Assembly: GCA_014529385.2 (NCBI GenBank)
Contig: CM043960.1
Span: 124,665,543-124,723,542, forward strand
Source: Adiantum capillus-veneris
Taxonomy: Eukaryota > Streptophyta > Polypodiopsida > Polypodiales > Pteridaceae
Direction: 5' to 3'
DNA: 58,000 nucleotides
Shown here: positions 11,689 through 24,117 of the stretch, in pieces
Layout: each line of letters opens with the position of its first letter
Numbering within the stretch: position 1 is the stretch's first letter
Position numbers and translations under genes: made by a program
The notes under the pieces: generated by a model
What the model saw: only the letters and a program-made list of their open reading frames with translations
The model's database searches: none
What the model was told of the DNA's origin: nothing

Positions 11689-12120
11689 TTATGCTTATTT
11701 ATTATTTACTAGGATAGAGATGTCCTCCCTTGAAGCATAGTAAGCTTGTGAAGATTTTTCTTTAAGCTTATTTTACTTTTCTTTTGCTTAGCACCAACAT
11801 TTTCGTGTAGGATTTTCCATGCCTAAAGTGGTCTAGTGCAATTATCTCTAAAGTGCACATAATTATCATGTAGGGAATTGATAATCATTCCTAGGGCTTG
11901 TTCATCTTTGGCTTGTGCTTGTGCAATTTGAGCTTTGAATGATAGTGCCTTCTACGGTGGAAGGCTCAATTTCCCTAGGCTTGCCAATGCCTCATAATTT
12001 CTTATTCATGAGGTTCTTTGTAGTTTAGTCTACCATGTATGGAATCCCTCTCCATTGAATTTTTCAAGCTCTTTGTCTCCTATAGTGCAAATAGAGGGGC
12101 CTTAACACTAAGTGGCGTGC
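11689..12120 (-). pseudogene. E3 copia gag, N-terminal part
   Basis: Minus-strand translation gives a recognisable plant copia gag, broken by stops and frameshifts. The visible pieces are KELEKFNGEGFHTW near 12090, QIAQAQAKDEQALGMIINSL and HDNYVHFRDNC in the middle, and AWKILHENVGAK then LHKLTMLQG toward the G1 junction. These match the usual copia gag layout, in which a start block is followed by the ALxxI helices. The frame resumes across the G1 insertion at 6626. It starts about 1.2 kb downstream of the E3 primer site. Confidence 0.75.
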
Positions 12121-13059
12121 CAAGATCAATCTCTAACTCTTTACAAAAGCACTAGAATATGATTCTCCCCATTCATGAGAATGACAGAATATGTTGCAAA
12201 TGTTGGGTTAGGATGGAGAGATTTTAATTTTGTAGCTTAGGGAGAGTAGAGAAAGGAATGAAAGAGAGAGAGAAATTATCCCTTTTCTTTTGTCTTGAAA
12301 CCTTTGAAAACGTTGTTTGTAGAAGCCTTGAAGTTGAAGAAGCTTTGAATTTTATGTTTGGTGCTTTGCCACACATGGGAGCCTCCCCTTGAGAGAGGAA
12401 GCCTTGGTGCTAGAAGCTACTTGCTTTAGGGCTTGTGGGAATGGAATCTTGGCTCAAGGGGCTAGAGGCCTTCGGGTGAGGGGCCTCATGGGGGCATCCC
12501 CTAAGCACAAATGCTCATGGGCCTTGCGGCTCTGGGGTCTCCTCAATATGGGAATGTCCTCTAGCTATGAAGGGTTTCCCACATGATAACAAAAAAAGCA
12601 CAATTTATGTGGATGCAAGGTGTGAAATTGGCCAAAACTAGCCCCCCATGAGCTGCAATTGATAAAGCTTGTTATCTGCCTACAAGCCACAAGCCTAAAT
12701 GTGGTGATCTTGATCCCAAGACCTAACCATGTATCAAAACCTTAAATTGGATGGCCTAACCAAGTGGCCCAAGGGGCCTTTCCTTGTTGAGGGAGCACAA
12801 AAAAGTGATCGTAAGAGCAATGCCACACACACAAGAGTGCACATACACACCTATAGATACCAATACTTTGAATCTCAGGTTTAGGGAGTTTATTAAAACC
12901 CAAAGTGTAGTCTTGAAGGCTTGTTGGAAATATCATGACAAGGACATCCACAGTGCAAGGATTTTATTGATTGGAAAGGACCAATTTGGAGGATCAAATA
13001 TGCAAAAAGAAACCACCAAATGTGCAATTTGATGGATTAAATTGAATCAATTGGATGGT

Positions 13060-13107
<48 letters not shown>

Positions 13108-13324
13108 TTCCCATCCAATATAGCATTGGAAGAAATGCCTTATGAAAAATGTAATTGCAACGCAAATGAGTCCTAACACTCTTAATCAATTTTGACCTAG
13201 CTAAGGTAGTGGCTCAATGGAATTTCACCGTGAAATTTTCCACACATAGTAAATCAATAAATTGATTGGAGAGTGAAGCAACCTAATGGGTCTACTATGA
13301 TTGGAGAATCTTTAATCTCCAGCA
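12121..13324. other. E3 leader region, no gene
   Basis: DNA between the E3 primer site and gag. There is no supported reading frame. It includes a (GA)n microsatellite at 13064-13100. Confidence 0.5.
13064..13100. repeat. (GA)n microsatellite
   Basis: About 18 GA units, followed by AAGAGAG. Confidence 0.95.
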
Positions 13325-13325
13325 A

Positions 13326-13337
13326 GCTTAGATACCA
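13326..13337 (-). promoter_or_regulatory. E3 primer-binding site
   Basis: On the minus strand TGGTATCTAAGC follows the LTR end ...CCCTAACA with a two-base gap. It is the initiator-Met-type site with two changes. Confidence 0.65.
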
Positions 13338-13339
13338 GT

Positions 13340-13769
13340 TGTTAGGGTTTTTCGGGCATAGCTAGAGTAGCATTCATGGTGAATGAAGAGAGATAGAAAT
13401 GATAGAATTGTCAAGGTGTAAACCAAAAGAAATAAATGGATTATGAAATAAAATAGCAACATATAATGTGTACAAGATGTGGCTAATTATATAATAGTAG
13501 CATGGGATGGAAAAGTGGTAGTACAATGGCTAGGTGCACCTCTCAAGGATCAAAAGGTATCACTCCCAAGAGGCATGGCATCTACCCCACTAGCCACCAA
13601 AGGTTCCAACTAGATGGGAACCTTAGATCTTGGAAACTCTCCTTGGCACCTTGTGCAATTCGCCTAAGCCCACATGGAGTCACATGATAACCTGTTGACT
13701 AGACATATAACTAGAGTAGAGATGGTACTTACCAATGTATTGTGGCATAGGTCAAAGGTCACATTAACA
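13340..13769 (-). repeat. E3 5' LTR (copia relic)
   Basis: A 430-bp segment that reads TGTTAATGTGACC...CCCTAACA on the minus strand, bounded by TG and CA and followed by a primer site and copia gag. Its left-centre part is duplicated at 5853-5992. Around 13621-13645 it shows the uninterrupted version of the C1 insertion site. Confidence 0.75.
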
Positions 13770-15864
13770 ACATCAATTGAGGCATTACTTGCTTGGTGTG
13801 GAGTGAGAAATCCTCATCCACAAAATCCTCACCCTTTGTTGTAAATTGCTCACTTCATCTCCCTAGGCCATATTCCCTTGCAAGAGCTGAGAGAGGGTGC
13901 TAGACCTATGGCATCTCTCTAGATTTGAGGGTAGTTTTTTGCAATTTATTCGTCTAACTTTCTAGATTATGCAATTATCGTTGGCTTCTCAATTGTTCTG
14001 AGTAATCCTACACAACATTGCTTTTGCAATTAAGGCTTCTTAAGATCAAGCTTCACTTTCAAGCACATGAGCATGTAAACCAAGATAGGCTCTATAAAGT
14101 ACTATGAGGCACCAACATGATGTGAGGTGGGGACATGAAGGCCTTGCTTAAGAATATTATTCAACAAAAATTCTATCACAATCTTCCTTTGTCAACTTTA
14201 GTTCTGTGAGAATTGGCCATCACTTTCTCGTGTTGGCAATTACTTCTACCATCGGATCTGGTATAGACACACTATGTTTGCGTTATTTGTTATTTTTTTC
14301 AAGAAGTAGTGGTTTCCCAATCAAAACATGATGTGATGCTATACGGGTGGAAGGCCTACATGCCATGGTGGTGTTAGGCAAGGCCATTTGAGAATGTTCT
14401 ATGGGCAGCATGTTATACATTTACATCATGGTTAAGGGACAAGATTCCATATTGACAAGGTCCAAGTATAAGTCTTTAGCTTGACCTTTAGCGTGATATT
14501 GTTTTTAGAATACGACTTGTTTCAAAATATCATAGACAAAAGCTTATTCTCTAACATCTTGCAAATAGAAATTTTGCTTCTCATGATGGGACATATGTTC
14601 CATAGACTCTTCTATTGCTTCTAGATATTAGGATTATTGATTCAATGTCCACATAGTTTGTTTATGGTATGGTTGGTTGCTTCTAGAGGCAATGGCTTTT
14701 AGCCAAAGTTTTTTCTTGTCGCAAAGTACTCATCAAAATTTTGTTTGAAGATCTGGAGGCTTTGATAATGGATAATCATTTTATGGTCTTTTACAACTGA
14801 TACTAAGTTAATTTTTGAATAGGTAGTTCACACATATTAAATCTTTAAGAAAATCTAGTGGTATGAGATGCCAAACTAGTCTAAATTCACCAAAAAGAGA
14901 GCAGATATTTGTTTAAGTGTTTCTTGTATGTTGCATATTTTCTCGTATGCGACACCAAATTTGTTTCAAAGTTAAAGGGTATTTTTTGCAAAATTTCCAT
15001 GTATGTTTATGACATCTATATGATATGTTCTAAGTGCAAGTATAAAAATACTTCTAGTTTTGAGTTTTTTCTCATCAAAAGTTCTATTATAGTTTCTATC
15101 ATAAGCTCTATGAGCCAGCATGGTGTAACTTATGGGTGCAATGCCTTGGTCAAAGTTCATGCCAAGACTCATCCTCACTATGTCATGACACGAGTTTACA
15201 CTTTGAGTTGGCTATGATCATATGCATGATCACATTTAGGCTACTCAAAATAAAAGAATTGTGCAGCCATGTAGGAAAATATTTTTGGTGTAATGCAAGA
15301 TGTTGGTGTATATGTTGTGTAGGCATGGATGAGTATAGTGTACCATCCAACATAATGTGGATTTAGAAATTGAGGGTTCACATTCAGTTCAATACAATCA
15401 CTCCACATAGGTTGTTCTTCTTTTCTAGAGAACATCACTACTTTTGGGATTTCCTCCACGAGTGGAGAGTAAATGTACATGTAGGTTTATACATAGGGTG
15501 CCAAATTTTATGCACCATAGACGAGTCCAAGTGCCAATTAGTAATTTGATAGACTTGCATAAGTTTGTAAGCATCATAAGTTCCAAAATGAATTGCTTCA
15601 AGAGTAGGTGCAATAATATTCTCTTCATTAGGGAATTATTGATTGAGGTAGTCTCTTCTATTAGTGGGAGATCTAGTCAGAGATCTCTTTTGGTCAAAGG
15701 GCTAGTCTCTTTAGATATATAATTTCCAATTTGATTGCAATCGTAGAGTTTAATGATGTTCAAACTTTCCTATGAGCATAAGATTTAGCTTTATCCAAAG
15801 TGGATAAATAGACCTGACGCCATAGGTTAACATATAGGAAAAATTGGTGAAAGGTTATTCTTTG
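13770..15864. other. Unassigned DNA, probably decayed retroelement
   Basis: No domain is recognisable in any frame. A polypurine tract and an LTR-like start immediately follow, so this may be eroded internal DNA of a gypsy element, but I see no conserved motif to prove it. Confidence 0.35.
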
Positions 15865-16750
15865 AGGGGAGAGTTAATGTCAAGATAATGGTCATGTGGC
15901 TAAGAGACTATGGGAATAGGAGCTTATGGGTGCATCTATTTTGGGAGTGCAGATCAATAAAGGGGTCATATTTATAGTAGTGAGGGATTTCTATATAATG
16001 GTGGTTGGGTAGAGCAATAGATGTGTGTTTCTAGAGGTAGAGGTCATGGACAAAGTGCAATGGCATTACAACATTTCTCAATGAAATGATCCTTTGCCTT
16101 ACAATAATGAACTTTCATTTCTTTCTTCCTTTGTTTCTATGCTTTTTAGACCTCTTTTTGCATAAATAAAAAACAATTTTAGGGGCAAGCTTGCTACTTG
16201 AAGAAACGGTATGTAGAAGTGGGAATTGGCTTCTAGGGATGCCTTACACGGGGGTTTACCTAGACAGGTTACCTGGCGGAGTTACGATGATTACCCGCTG
16301 TTGTGTGATTGTGTAGCCAATCATACCCAACTATAAACACCTATAAATAGGACCCACTAATTCCATTTTGAGGATTCTAACTCTTGCAAGCCTTGGAGCT
16401 CAAGACGCTAGACATCTTATAGAGCTTAGGAGCACTCACTGTAAACTTTTGTATCATTGTATTGCTCAAATCAATCATTCAAGAGCACCGTTGTCTAAAG
16501 ACATGTACTTAAATTTACTATCTAAATCTAAATACACATCTAATGTTCATTCTAGTTGTCTATCATCTGAATTTGCTACTTCCAATTCCTCATCTATTAT
16601 CTACAATCTGTTTTGTATATGAAACCTATCATCTGAAGATTGTTGTTTTCATATGGTCCTCTAAGTTTGAATCCATCACATTCTAGAGTCTGGGCAATGA
16701 CTATAAGGAGTCTAACTCTAGAATACTTGTCAAAACAATCCAGCTCATTC
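15865..16750 (+). repeat. Putative gypsy LTR with polypurine tract
   Basis: GAGGGGAGAGTTAA at 15865-15878 precedes TGTCAAG, the same junction style as G1 (GAGAGTTAATGTCA). A TATA box CTATAAATAG at 16341-16350 fits an LTR promoter. The right end is uncertain; TTGGCAATCACAG near 16755 could be a decayed primer site. No second copy is seen. Confidence 0.4.
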
Positions 16751-16879
16751 CATTTTGGCAATCACAGTGGTGAGATAAATCTCTTGACAAGAATCTATCT
16801 CCCAATCAGAACTCAAAGTTAGCAAATCATTCGCAATGCTTGTACAAAAATAAACATAAGGACGGAGAGCTTCCACAAA

Positions 16880-19260
16880 ATTTACTAAAAATAAAGATCC
16901 CATAATTACATTGGTAGAGAAATCACAAGAAGAATACAATGAGCAACAACAATCTCAAGGCAAAGAAACCAAAGGAAATCTAGGTATCAATGAGGGTAAC
17001 TGAACACAAGCCAGACAACAACATTCAAGAAGAGCTAAAAGAGTCTCTCACTTTAACGAGTCTCATCATTTGGTTCCAAATGGGAAGGCAAAAGATAAAC
17101 TGACACCAAAGATATAGCCAGGCTGAAGATGGCGGGGTGGCATACCTTTCATAAACACTGAAAGATGTTGCACAAAAATTGGTACTATCAATATCTAGCC
17201 TATAAGCTGAGTATATATAGCAAACTGAATAAATACATCTTGCTTGAATACAATGAGAATAGAGGGGATGAGGATATCCTCTGTGAGCCGAATAAGATCA
17301 CGTGAGATAAGCTTTCACTTAGGTGTTATGCAAAGAAAATTAAAGACTTGACAGGACAGCTGAACAAGCCACCCTCAAAGAAGCATATGCACTCTTGGTT
17401 GCTAAGCGGATTCACAAGCAAAATGATCTGGTGCAAATAGCTCTAAAACTAGAACGACATGCAAAGAAGGAGAAGGGTCAGACAGAAAAAGTAAGTTCCA
17501 ATTCCAATGAGTCAACAATCAAAGAGTCATCAACCAGCTCTAGTCCTCGAGGATATATCCAACAGCAAGAAGAAGGGATCATGGATAGAAAGATTGCAGA
17601 ATTTTCCAATCAAACCTCTAAGATCTCTGCAACCAGATGTCCAATGGGGAATCAAAGAACATCAGTGTATAGAATGTTTCCAGTGTACTTATTGAAAATC
17701 TTTTGGGAATGTGTGGAACAAATGTAAAATTAGAATATATCACTTCAAGGAGGATAAAGTTGGCTCCATGATAGCATTGACCAATCCAAAGCGAGAGAAG
17801 GCATTTAAAAATGCAAAGACCAAAGCTAGTACGAGTGGGATGGCTGCAAGAGGGAGGTACCATAATTTTTTTGGATGAGGGATAGAAGTGAATTTTCCAG
17901 GAAAAGCTTTAGTTGTTACACTTGTGGAAAGTACACACGCTTTGCAGCGCAATGCCTAAACAATATTAGAGCTGAAGTGGCCAAGGGAAAGGTGGAAAAG
18001 CCAGTCTCAGTGCGAATGATCGCTAGATGCGTAAGCATTGTTGTCAGAGAATTACAATATGAGCCAACTAGTCAAATGAATCAAAGCAAAGAGTCTCAAA
18101 AATGGGAGAAACAAAGGGCTATCTAGAAGGTTAAGGAAAAGGCCAAAGAAGTGGATGAGTGGAAAGAGCAAAGGGTAATGGTAGCTCAAATCAATCACAA
18201 TCTGAAGTGAAAGAACCTAGGGAGGCCAAAATGTTCAAGGCCAGAACCATTCAAAGGCTTTCATTGATAGATTTAGAAGCTTCGAAAGTGGAAATCCTAG
18301 CTTTTGAACTTGGCAAGAATTATACTGAGGAGGCAGCAGCTAACCAACAAAAATATTTGAGGAGCATCTTGAGAAAAAGCAACGACAAGTCAAGGTGGAC
18401 TTGGTCAAAACTAATAGAAAGGATCTGGGGATAGAAAACTTTAACACCAATAGAAAATGTTTAGCATCAATGATCTGGATCTCCATAAAAGGACCCATCA
18501 ACAAAAAGACATGAGAGGGCAGTAGAGGCATGACAACGTGAAGACAACTTTCCAGAGGGAAGGTCATCCAATTTGAAAAAAAAATGGAAAGGAACAAGAG
18601 GAATTATAGGTCAAAGTATGTGAAAGAATCTAGAGGCTGGCTATTGGACTCAATGATATTAGAATCTAGAAGTATGGGAAGGAATTTAGAAACTGATTAT
18701 TGAACTTGGTGATATTACAAGGATGTTACTTGAAGCTACCAATTTCATCAAAAGATAAAGAAAGAGAGAGTCAGACGCAATGGCAGTCGACCTATCTAAA
18801 ATTAAGAATGACGAAGTATCGGTCATTCAAATTGACTACAAGATCAAAAAGTAGTGGGAGACACTATTAGGTATCATTCTAGATGGGGATGCTAGAGTGA
18901 ACATTCTGAGGAGCACATCAAGTAGAAACTAGGGATGCAAACGATGAAGCATGCCCCTTTCAAAATTAGGATGGAAGACCAAAGTATTGTCCAAACCATA
19001 ATTATGATGACAGACCAAAGGATTGTCCAAGCTAGTGGCCTTATCAAGATCCTCCAGGTCAAAGTTGGATGAGAAAAGTATAAAACCAATTTCCTAGTTC
19101 TGGATGTCCAAGGTGCATGCAATATGCTCTTGGAAAGTCCATGTCTAAGAAGTGGAGGATCCATACATGATTTTGCAGGCCAAATGCTGACCATACAAGG
19201 AAGGAATAGAAGAAGTTAGATTAAAACCAATAATACCAGAAGCTAGAGAAGGGTGATGCA
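16880..19260 (+). pseudogene. G3 decayed gypsy-type gag and protease
   Basis: Several short open pieces carry retroviral-type motifs. A hydrophilic Lys/Ser-rich gag tail (17395-17727) is followed by a zinc knuckle at 17914-17955 reading CYTCGKYTRFAAQC, with Arg where His is expected. The later stretch at 18895-19220 resembles an aspartic protease and its C-terminal helix (NFLVLDV, GACNMLLESP, SGGSIHDFAGQMLTIQ), broken by stops and frameshifts. No RT or integrase is visible before the next element at 19917. The order LTR, gag, protease fits a plus-strand gypsy element starting near 15879. I cannot place it in a lineage. Confidence 0.55.
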
Positions 19261-19379
19261 CCTTGAGGATTTAGACATGAATGTAGTCCTTCTAAATCAG
19301 TAGAAAGCATAGGAACAACAAAAATAGTACTCGGATAACTTTACCAAGTCAAATCAGGATGAAAGACCAATTATTCTAC

Positions 19380-19797
19380 AAAAAAGGCCTTCAAAAGAGG
19401 GAGGAAGTCAAACACATGGGGGAACCAAACCAGATGGGGCGGATAAAGAAAAAAAGGAATAAAATGTGCAAGCACTTGAATGCAATAGGGTACTTGTTGA
19501 AGGAGATGAGGATTTAGCCAATCAGTTATTCCTTACAATGAGTATGTAGCTGGTACTTTTATTGAGAAAGAAAGCTAAAAATTCTTCAAAAAAAGGCCTT
19601 CAAAAGAGGGAGGAAGTCAAACACATGGGGGAACCAAACCAGATGGGGCAGATAAAGAAAACAAGTAGTAAAATTTGGAAGCACTTGAATGCAAAAGGGT
19701 ACTTGTTGAAGGAGATGAGGATTTAGCCAATCAGTTATTCCTTACAATGAGTATGTAGCTGGTACTTTTACTGAGGAAGAAAGCTAAATCCTTGGCT
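19380..19797. repeat. 209-bp tandem duplication
   Basis: GGCCTTCAAAAGAGGGAGGA recurs at 19386 and 19595, and similarity continues for the whole 209-bp unit through GTATGTAGCTGGTACTTTTA. Few differences between copies imply a fairly recent duplication within the G3 relic. Confidence 0.9.
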
Positions 19798-19916
19798 AGG
19801 TAAAAAGGGATGGAATGTCAAACTAGTTGTTACCATATGATCAAGAAATAGAAGAATGGAATTTGACCTGATAAAGATCAATAAGAATCTAAAATTGGAG
19901 ATTAAGGAAAAGGCCA

Positions 19917-20145
19917 TGTTGGAAATAGGGTAGCAGGGAAATGCACACAGCTTGGAGAAGACGAAGGAAGCTCAAGGCATACATCAGAGAGAATATTACT
20001 TAGTGTGCAATGGAAAGATAAGATAGCCCTCGAGTGATGGGCATATATACAATGCAAGGGGGGGGAAATCTTCTTGTAAGGCGAAAAATTCCTCAATGGT
20101 CCTAAGTGTGTTCACACACATCACTACCACATATATATGGTAACA
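19917..20145 (-). repeat. C4 3' LTR
   Basis: It aligns with 33662-33888 and 38601-38827 (for example GATGTGTGTGAACACAC and CATTGTATATACGCCCATCA with changes). It is visibly more diverged than the C3 pair. Confidence 0.85.
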
Positions 20146-22131
20146 AATCCCCCTTGGGAGTGATGTGGTGAACGAGAGCTGGCACATGGAGTATAGGGAA
20201 GTTCCATGCCTTAAGGACATGATCAAGCCACAAAGGGGAGTAAGCCCAAAGCTTTGCAAAAAGCTTCAAACTTTTCACGAGGTAATGCCTTTGTGAAAAG
20301 ATCTGCAAGGTTGTCCTATGTTGGCACATAAGCCAAGATGATCTCTCTTGTTGAGAGCCTCTCCCTTACATAGTGGTAATGCACCTCAATGTGCTTTTTG
20401 CGAGCATGAAAAACTAGGTTCCTTGCAACTACCAATGCACTTTGACTGCTAGTTTAGATAGTGTTGGCACTATCCTATCCAACACCCAAATCAGCCATAA
20501 GGCGTATGAGCCATAGACACTCAACCGTAGCTGTGAAGACTGCCTGTACTCAGCCTCACAATTGGAAGTTTCCATAGTAGGTTGCTTCTTGCTCAACCAT
20601 GATATGCATAACCAACCATAAACAAAAACAACTTGTGGGCACTTGTGTGTCATAACAACCAACCCTATTTGAGTCCAACAAAGCATGTAAATCTGGTGGC
20701 AATGACCCCCCTTGTGATAAAACAACCCAAGATGTAAAGTACCACTCAAGTAGCACAATATCTGCTTGACAGCTTGCCAATGCTTAGACCCTAGGCTATG
20801 CATAAATTTGATAACCTCTAAGACTGCAAACTGAATATCCATCCTCGTGTTTCTTACATAAATGCAGTGGTTTGGTAAAGAGTGACACCGGCAAGATCAC
20901 CAACATAATGAAAACTGAATTCAAACATGTTTCCATGGGAGTGGCAATAGGTTTACAATCCTCAAGTCCAAACTTACATAGCAATGTCTCTATGTAACTT
21001 GTTTGACACAAGGCAATACCACCACCACAAGGCAATACCACCACCACATAAGTTAGACACTGCCAAAGCATAACCATCTGATGCACAAGATGCATGGCGA
21101 GAACCTGAATGAGTACGACTAGACAAAGGTGCACCCAACTTGATGTCATGCAAAGCATGCACCAGCCATTTTGGCATACCTCTAGCCTACTTATTCTCAA
21201 CTTTTTCCTTATCAAGTATATCATGTATATCTGCATCAGTAATAGGCTTATCTATAACATTTTCAAAAACCCCCATAGGCTGTATATTTGCCTCATTTGA
21301 ATTTACATTTAAATTTCCACCACTAAAAAGAGGCAGCAAATTGTCATAAATGTCTTGTGAGCTTACATTATTGTCTCTAGTACATGACAGCAAGGGCTAA
21401 ATAGAATCTTCCACAAACACAACATCCCATGAAACCAAGATACACTTTGTTTGCGGATGGTAAAACTTATAACCTTTGCTTTCAGTACTATAACAAACAA
21501 AATGCATTTGACAACCTTATCATCCAATTTTGTGTGTTGAATTTGTGGCACCAAAGCATAAGTCAAACAACCAAAACGCGCATGTGATCAATAGGAGGCT
21601 TTCTATCATGCCATGCTTCATATGGAGTCAAAGACTACAAAGCTTTCATAGGACACCTGTTAAGTCATAAGTGGCACACGTGATGACCTCAAGCCAAAAC
21701 TAATGTGGAAAATATTATCTCTTGATCATACATCATGCCATCTCCGTAAGCGACCTATTTTTTCTCTCAGCAACACCATTGTGTTGAGGTGTATATGGCA
21801 ATGTACATAGTACAGTGCCATATATTCCCTCCCTCAATCGGATCAGAGGGTGCCCATAGTACATTTGGAGATATTTTGAGCCAAAGCCAAAAATTTCTTG
21901 AAGCACATAAACACTTCACACTTAGATTTAAGCCGATACACCCATGCATGCTTGGAGTGATCATCAATGAAAGTCATGAAGTAAACGTAATTTCCCAAAG
22001 ACGGAGATTGCATGGGCTCACAAACATCAATATGCACAAGATGCAACCTGCATGTAGCCCTTATTAAACCATCCTTTGGAAACTTTGAACGCTGCATCTT
22101 ACCCAAAATATAGCCTTTATAAACATTCTAG
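20146..22131 (-). pseudogene. C4 copia pol remnant
   Basis: From the right end leftward on the minus strand: the integrase start (LGKMQRSKFPKDG-like, FIDDHSKHAW), the integrase tail and linker (SRDVVF-like and LLPLFSGGN regions), then GGGIALCQTSYIETLLCKFG and an RNase H stretch (HSLGSKHWQAVK, CEAEYR). The RT core with YVDD is missing. The deletion joins the linker directly to the post-palm region at about 21010-21050, where a 19-bp unit with GGCAATACCACCACCAC is present twice. Many stops and frameshifts occur. Compared with C3 the missing piece is roughly 0.7 kb. Confidence 0.85.
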
Positions 22132-22789
22132 TGTAACATTTAATGCAATAGTAACTTGTGTATAGCGGAAATTGATAACATAGTTAGCATTTCATTAAGA
22201 ACAAGTTCCCAATTAGCATAAAGAGAGTACTTAATTGAGAAAGCAACATAGCAATTTACACCTAGCTAATTCGGCATTGAAAATACTTGAAAAGAGAGAG
22301 AAATAGAACAATTGACAACAATTGAGGACCGGATTTACATGGAGCCGGTCCCCCCTCCATAAAGGCTTTGTATTATAGCTTCTCCCATCAAAAAAGACTT
22401 TACTACAATACAATCTTTGTGTTCCTTGATAAAACTATTTGGTGTAATGAAGATGGAAGTTTCATACACCAAATTATGCTTGAAAAACACACCTAGTGTC
22501 CCTAGCCTCAGTCTCAAGACCTCACACACCTTCAAAAATGGCAAGAGCTAGCAGGGAATGAGAATAGATTGAGAGGAAGAAGAGATATCTTACAAGAAAG
22601 AAGTATTATCCTCACATAATCACTCTAATAGCATAGCTTAGCTTAGTAATTATCATGGTAGAGGAGATGAGCATGCCATTGAAGCTTGGCTCTTGGTTGG
22701 ATTTTCATTCCAAAGCTAAGAGTTGTTGGTGTAGGCCTCTACTTCTCAATGTTTGGAGAAGGAGATGGAGTTCTTCTTGCACACATGAG

Positions 22790-22887
<98 letters not shown>

Positions 22888-23766
22888 CATTGTGTATGAG
22901 TAAAATGTAGCCCCTTCTCTCATCTTGGTCGACTCCTCTTGCTAAATGCTCATGATGGCCTCCCATTGGCTCCTGTAAAGATTAGCCAATCCCAAATTAG
23001 AAGCATAGTTGATAGCCTTTTGACAAGTGTCCCCCTTTCCCCTTTTGTGAGAGCTTTAGGTATTTAAAGAATTCATCTAAACTCTCATTGGACCTTTTTG
23101 TCTTCTGACCAATAGGAATCAGGCAAGCCATTGGGTTGCTAGATGCTCATTGGACCCCTTGGTAGACTGTCCAATAGTCTTCTAGGGGGCTGAATTTCTA
23201 TTGGTTCTTTTATTATCAAGCATATTTAAATTGATTAGACTAAATTTACTCTAGCCTAATTCTCATTGGTCCACCTCTATGGCCATTCAATAGGATTTGA
23301 GGGGAGGTTGGGGGCGATTGGCCTAGGAGCTTGACATGTGTCCAGTATTCCCTTTGTGTAAAGGGGAAGCTTTGGAGTGTGTGTGTGTGTTTCTCTCTCA
23401 TCCCCTACAAAATGGGCTTGCCCCCTTCTTCCTAGGGATGCGGGAAGACTTTTTAGTCTTCCCCATGACCATCAAATTCCCCTATGCTTTGTCCATTGGA
23501 TAAAAGGCTTAATTTTTGAAACCTTAGCGCATGGAAGTCTTAATGGAGCCGAACCTTAGGTCTTTTGAGCCCCATTGAAGCACATTGCTCTTTTGCAGGC
23601 TATCCCCCTTTGGATCCCTGTTTTCTCTCTTTGGATCCCTGACAGAGATCGACGATCTGCAGCCTTACCAATTCTAGCTTTTACTCTCCTGGTACTTCCT
23701 CATATTAAATGATTTGTTTAACATGAGAAAATCATTTGGGAGTATTAGATATTAGTTTTTATGACA
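22132..23766 (-). repeat. G2 3' LTR (about 1.6 kb)
   Basis: Reads TGTCATAAAAAC...AATGTTACA on the minus strand. It contains a 95-bp (TG)n tract and a series of inverted CATTGG/CCAAT pairs. Its outer 835 bp match 29108-29863. Confidence 0.9.
22791..22885. repeat. (TG)n microsatellite in the G2 3' LTR
   Basis: About 47 TG units. The sister LTR has only about five units at the same place (near 29765-29777). Confidence 0.97.
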
Positions 23767-24117
23767 TTACCTCTCTCTTGAAATCATAGTCGTCTTCGAC
23801 TATGAGCTAGAGAAGATAAAGCCTAGTCATTAGTCCGTTTTGCTAGCAGGTAGAGGACCCCTATTTTACCCTACAACATCGTCCCATAATGGATGACTAG
23901 TCCATTTGGTGTTTGAGAGCCTTAGCTGCCGCAAGCATGTCTGCACATTAGTCCGTACAATCCATAATAGAGTGACAAGCTCTACTTGGTGTTCGGGAGA
24001 CGTCGTCTCCACAAACATGATCCTAAGCATGCATACTTATTAACATGTGTGCACAATAAAGAAAAAGAGAGTCTTTTAAGACAAAAACTTTGCTCATTTA
24101 TACATATTTACATTTGC

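Larger units (their letters stand above)
19917..22131 (-). mobile_element. Ty1/copia fragment C4, same family as C3
   Basis: On the minus strand the element ends with a 229-bp LTR (19917-20145) closely resembling the C3 LTR (TGTTACCATATATATGTGG start, TTCCAACA end). The purine tract AAGGGGGATT precedes it. Internal sequence runs up through RNase H, RT and integrase and stops at 22131, where the gypsy element G2 begins. The 5' half is not present beyond G2 in this window. Confidence 0.88.

Noticed and set aside
18340-19194. Minus-strand open frames opposite the G3 region
   Set aside because: The plus strand carries the protease-like motifs; the minus frames are shadows.
22655-22966. Open frames full of Cys-Val or His-Thr repeats on both strands
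   Set aside because: They are the (TG)n microsatellite read as codons within the G2 LTR.
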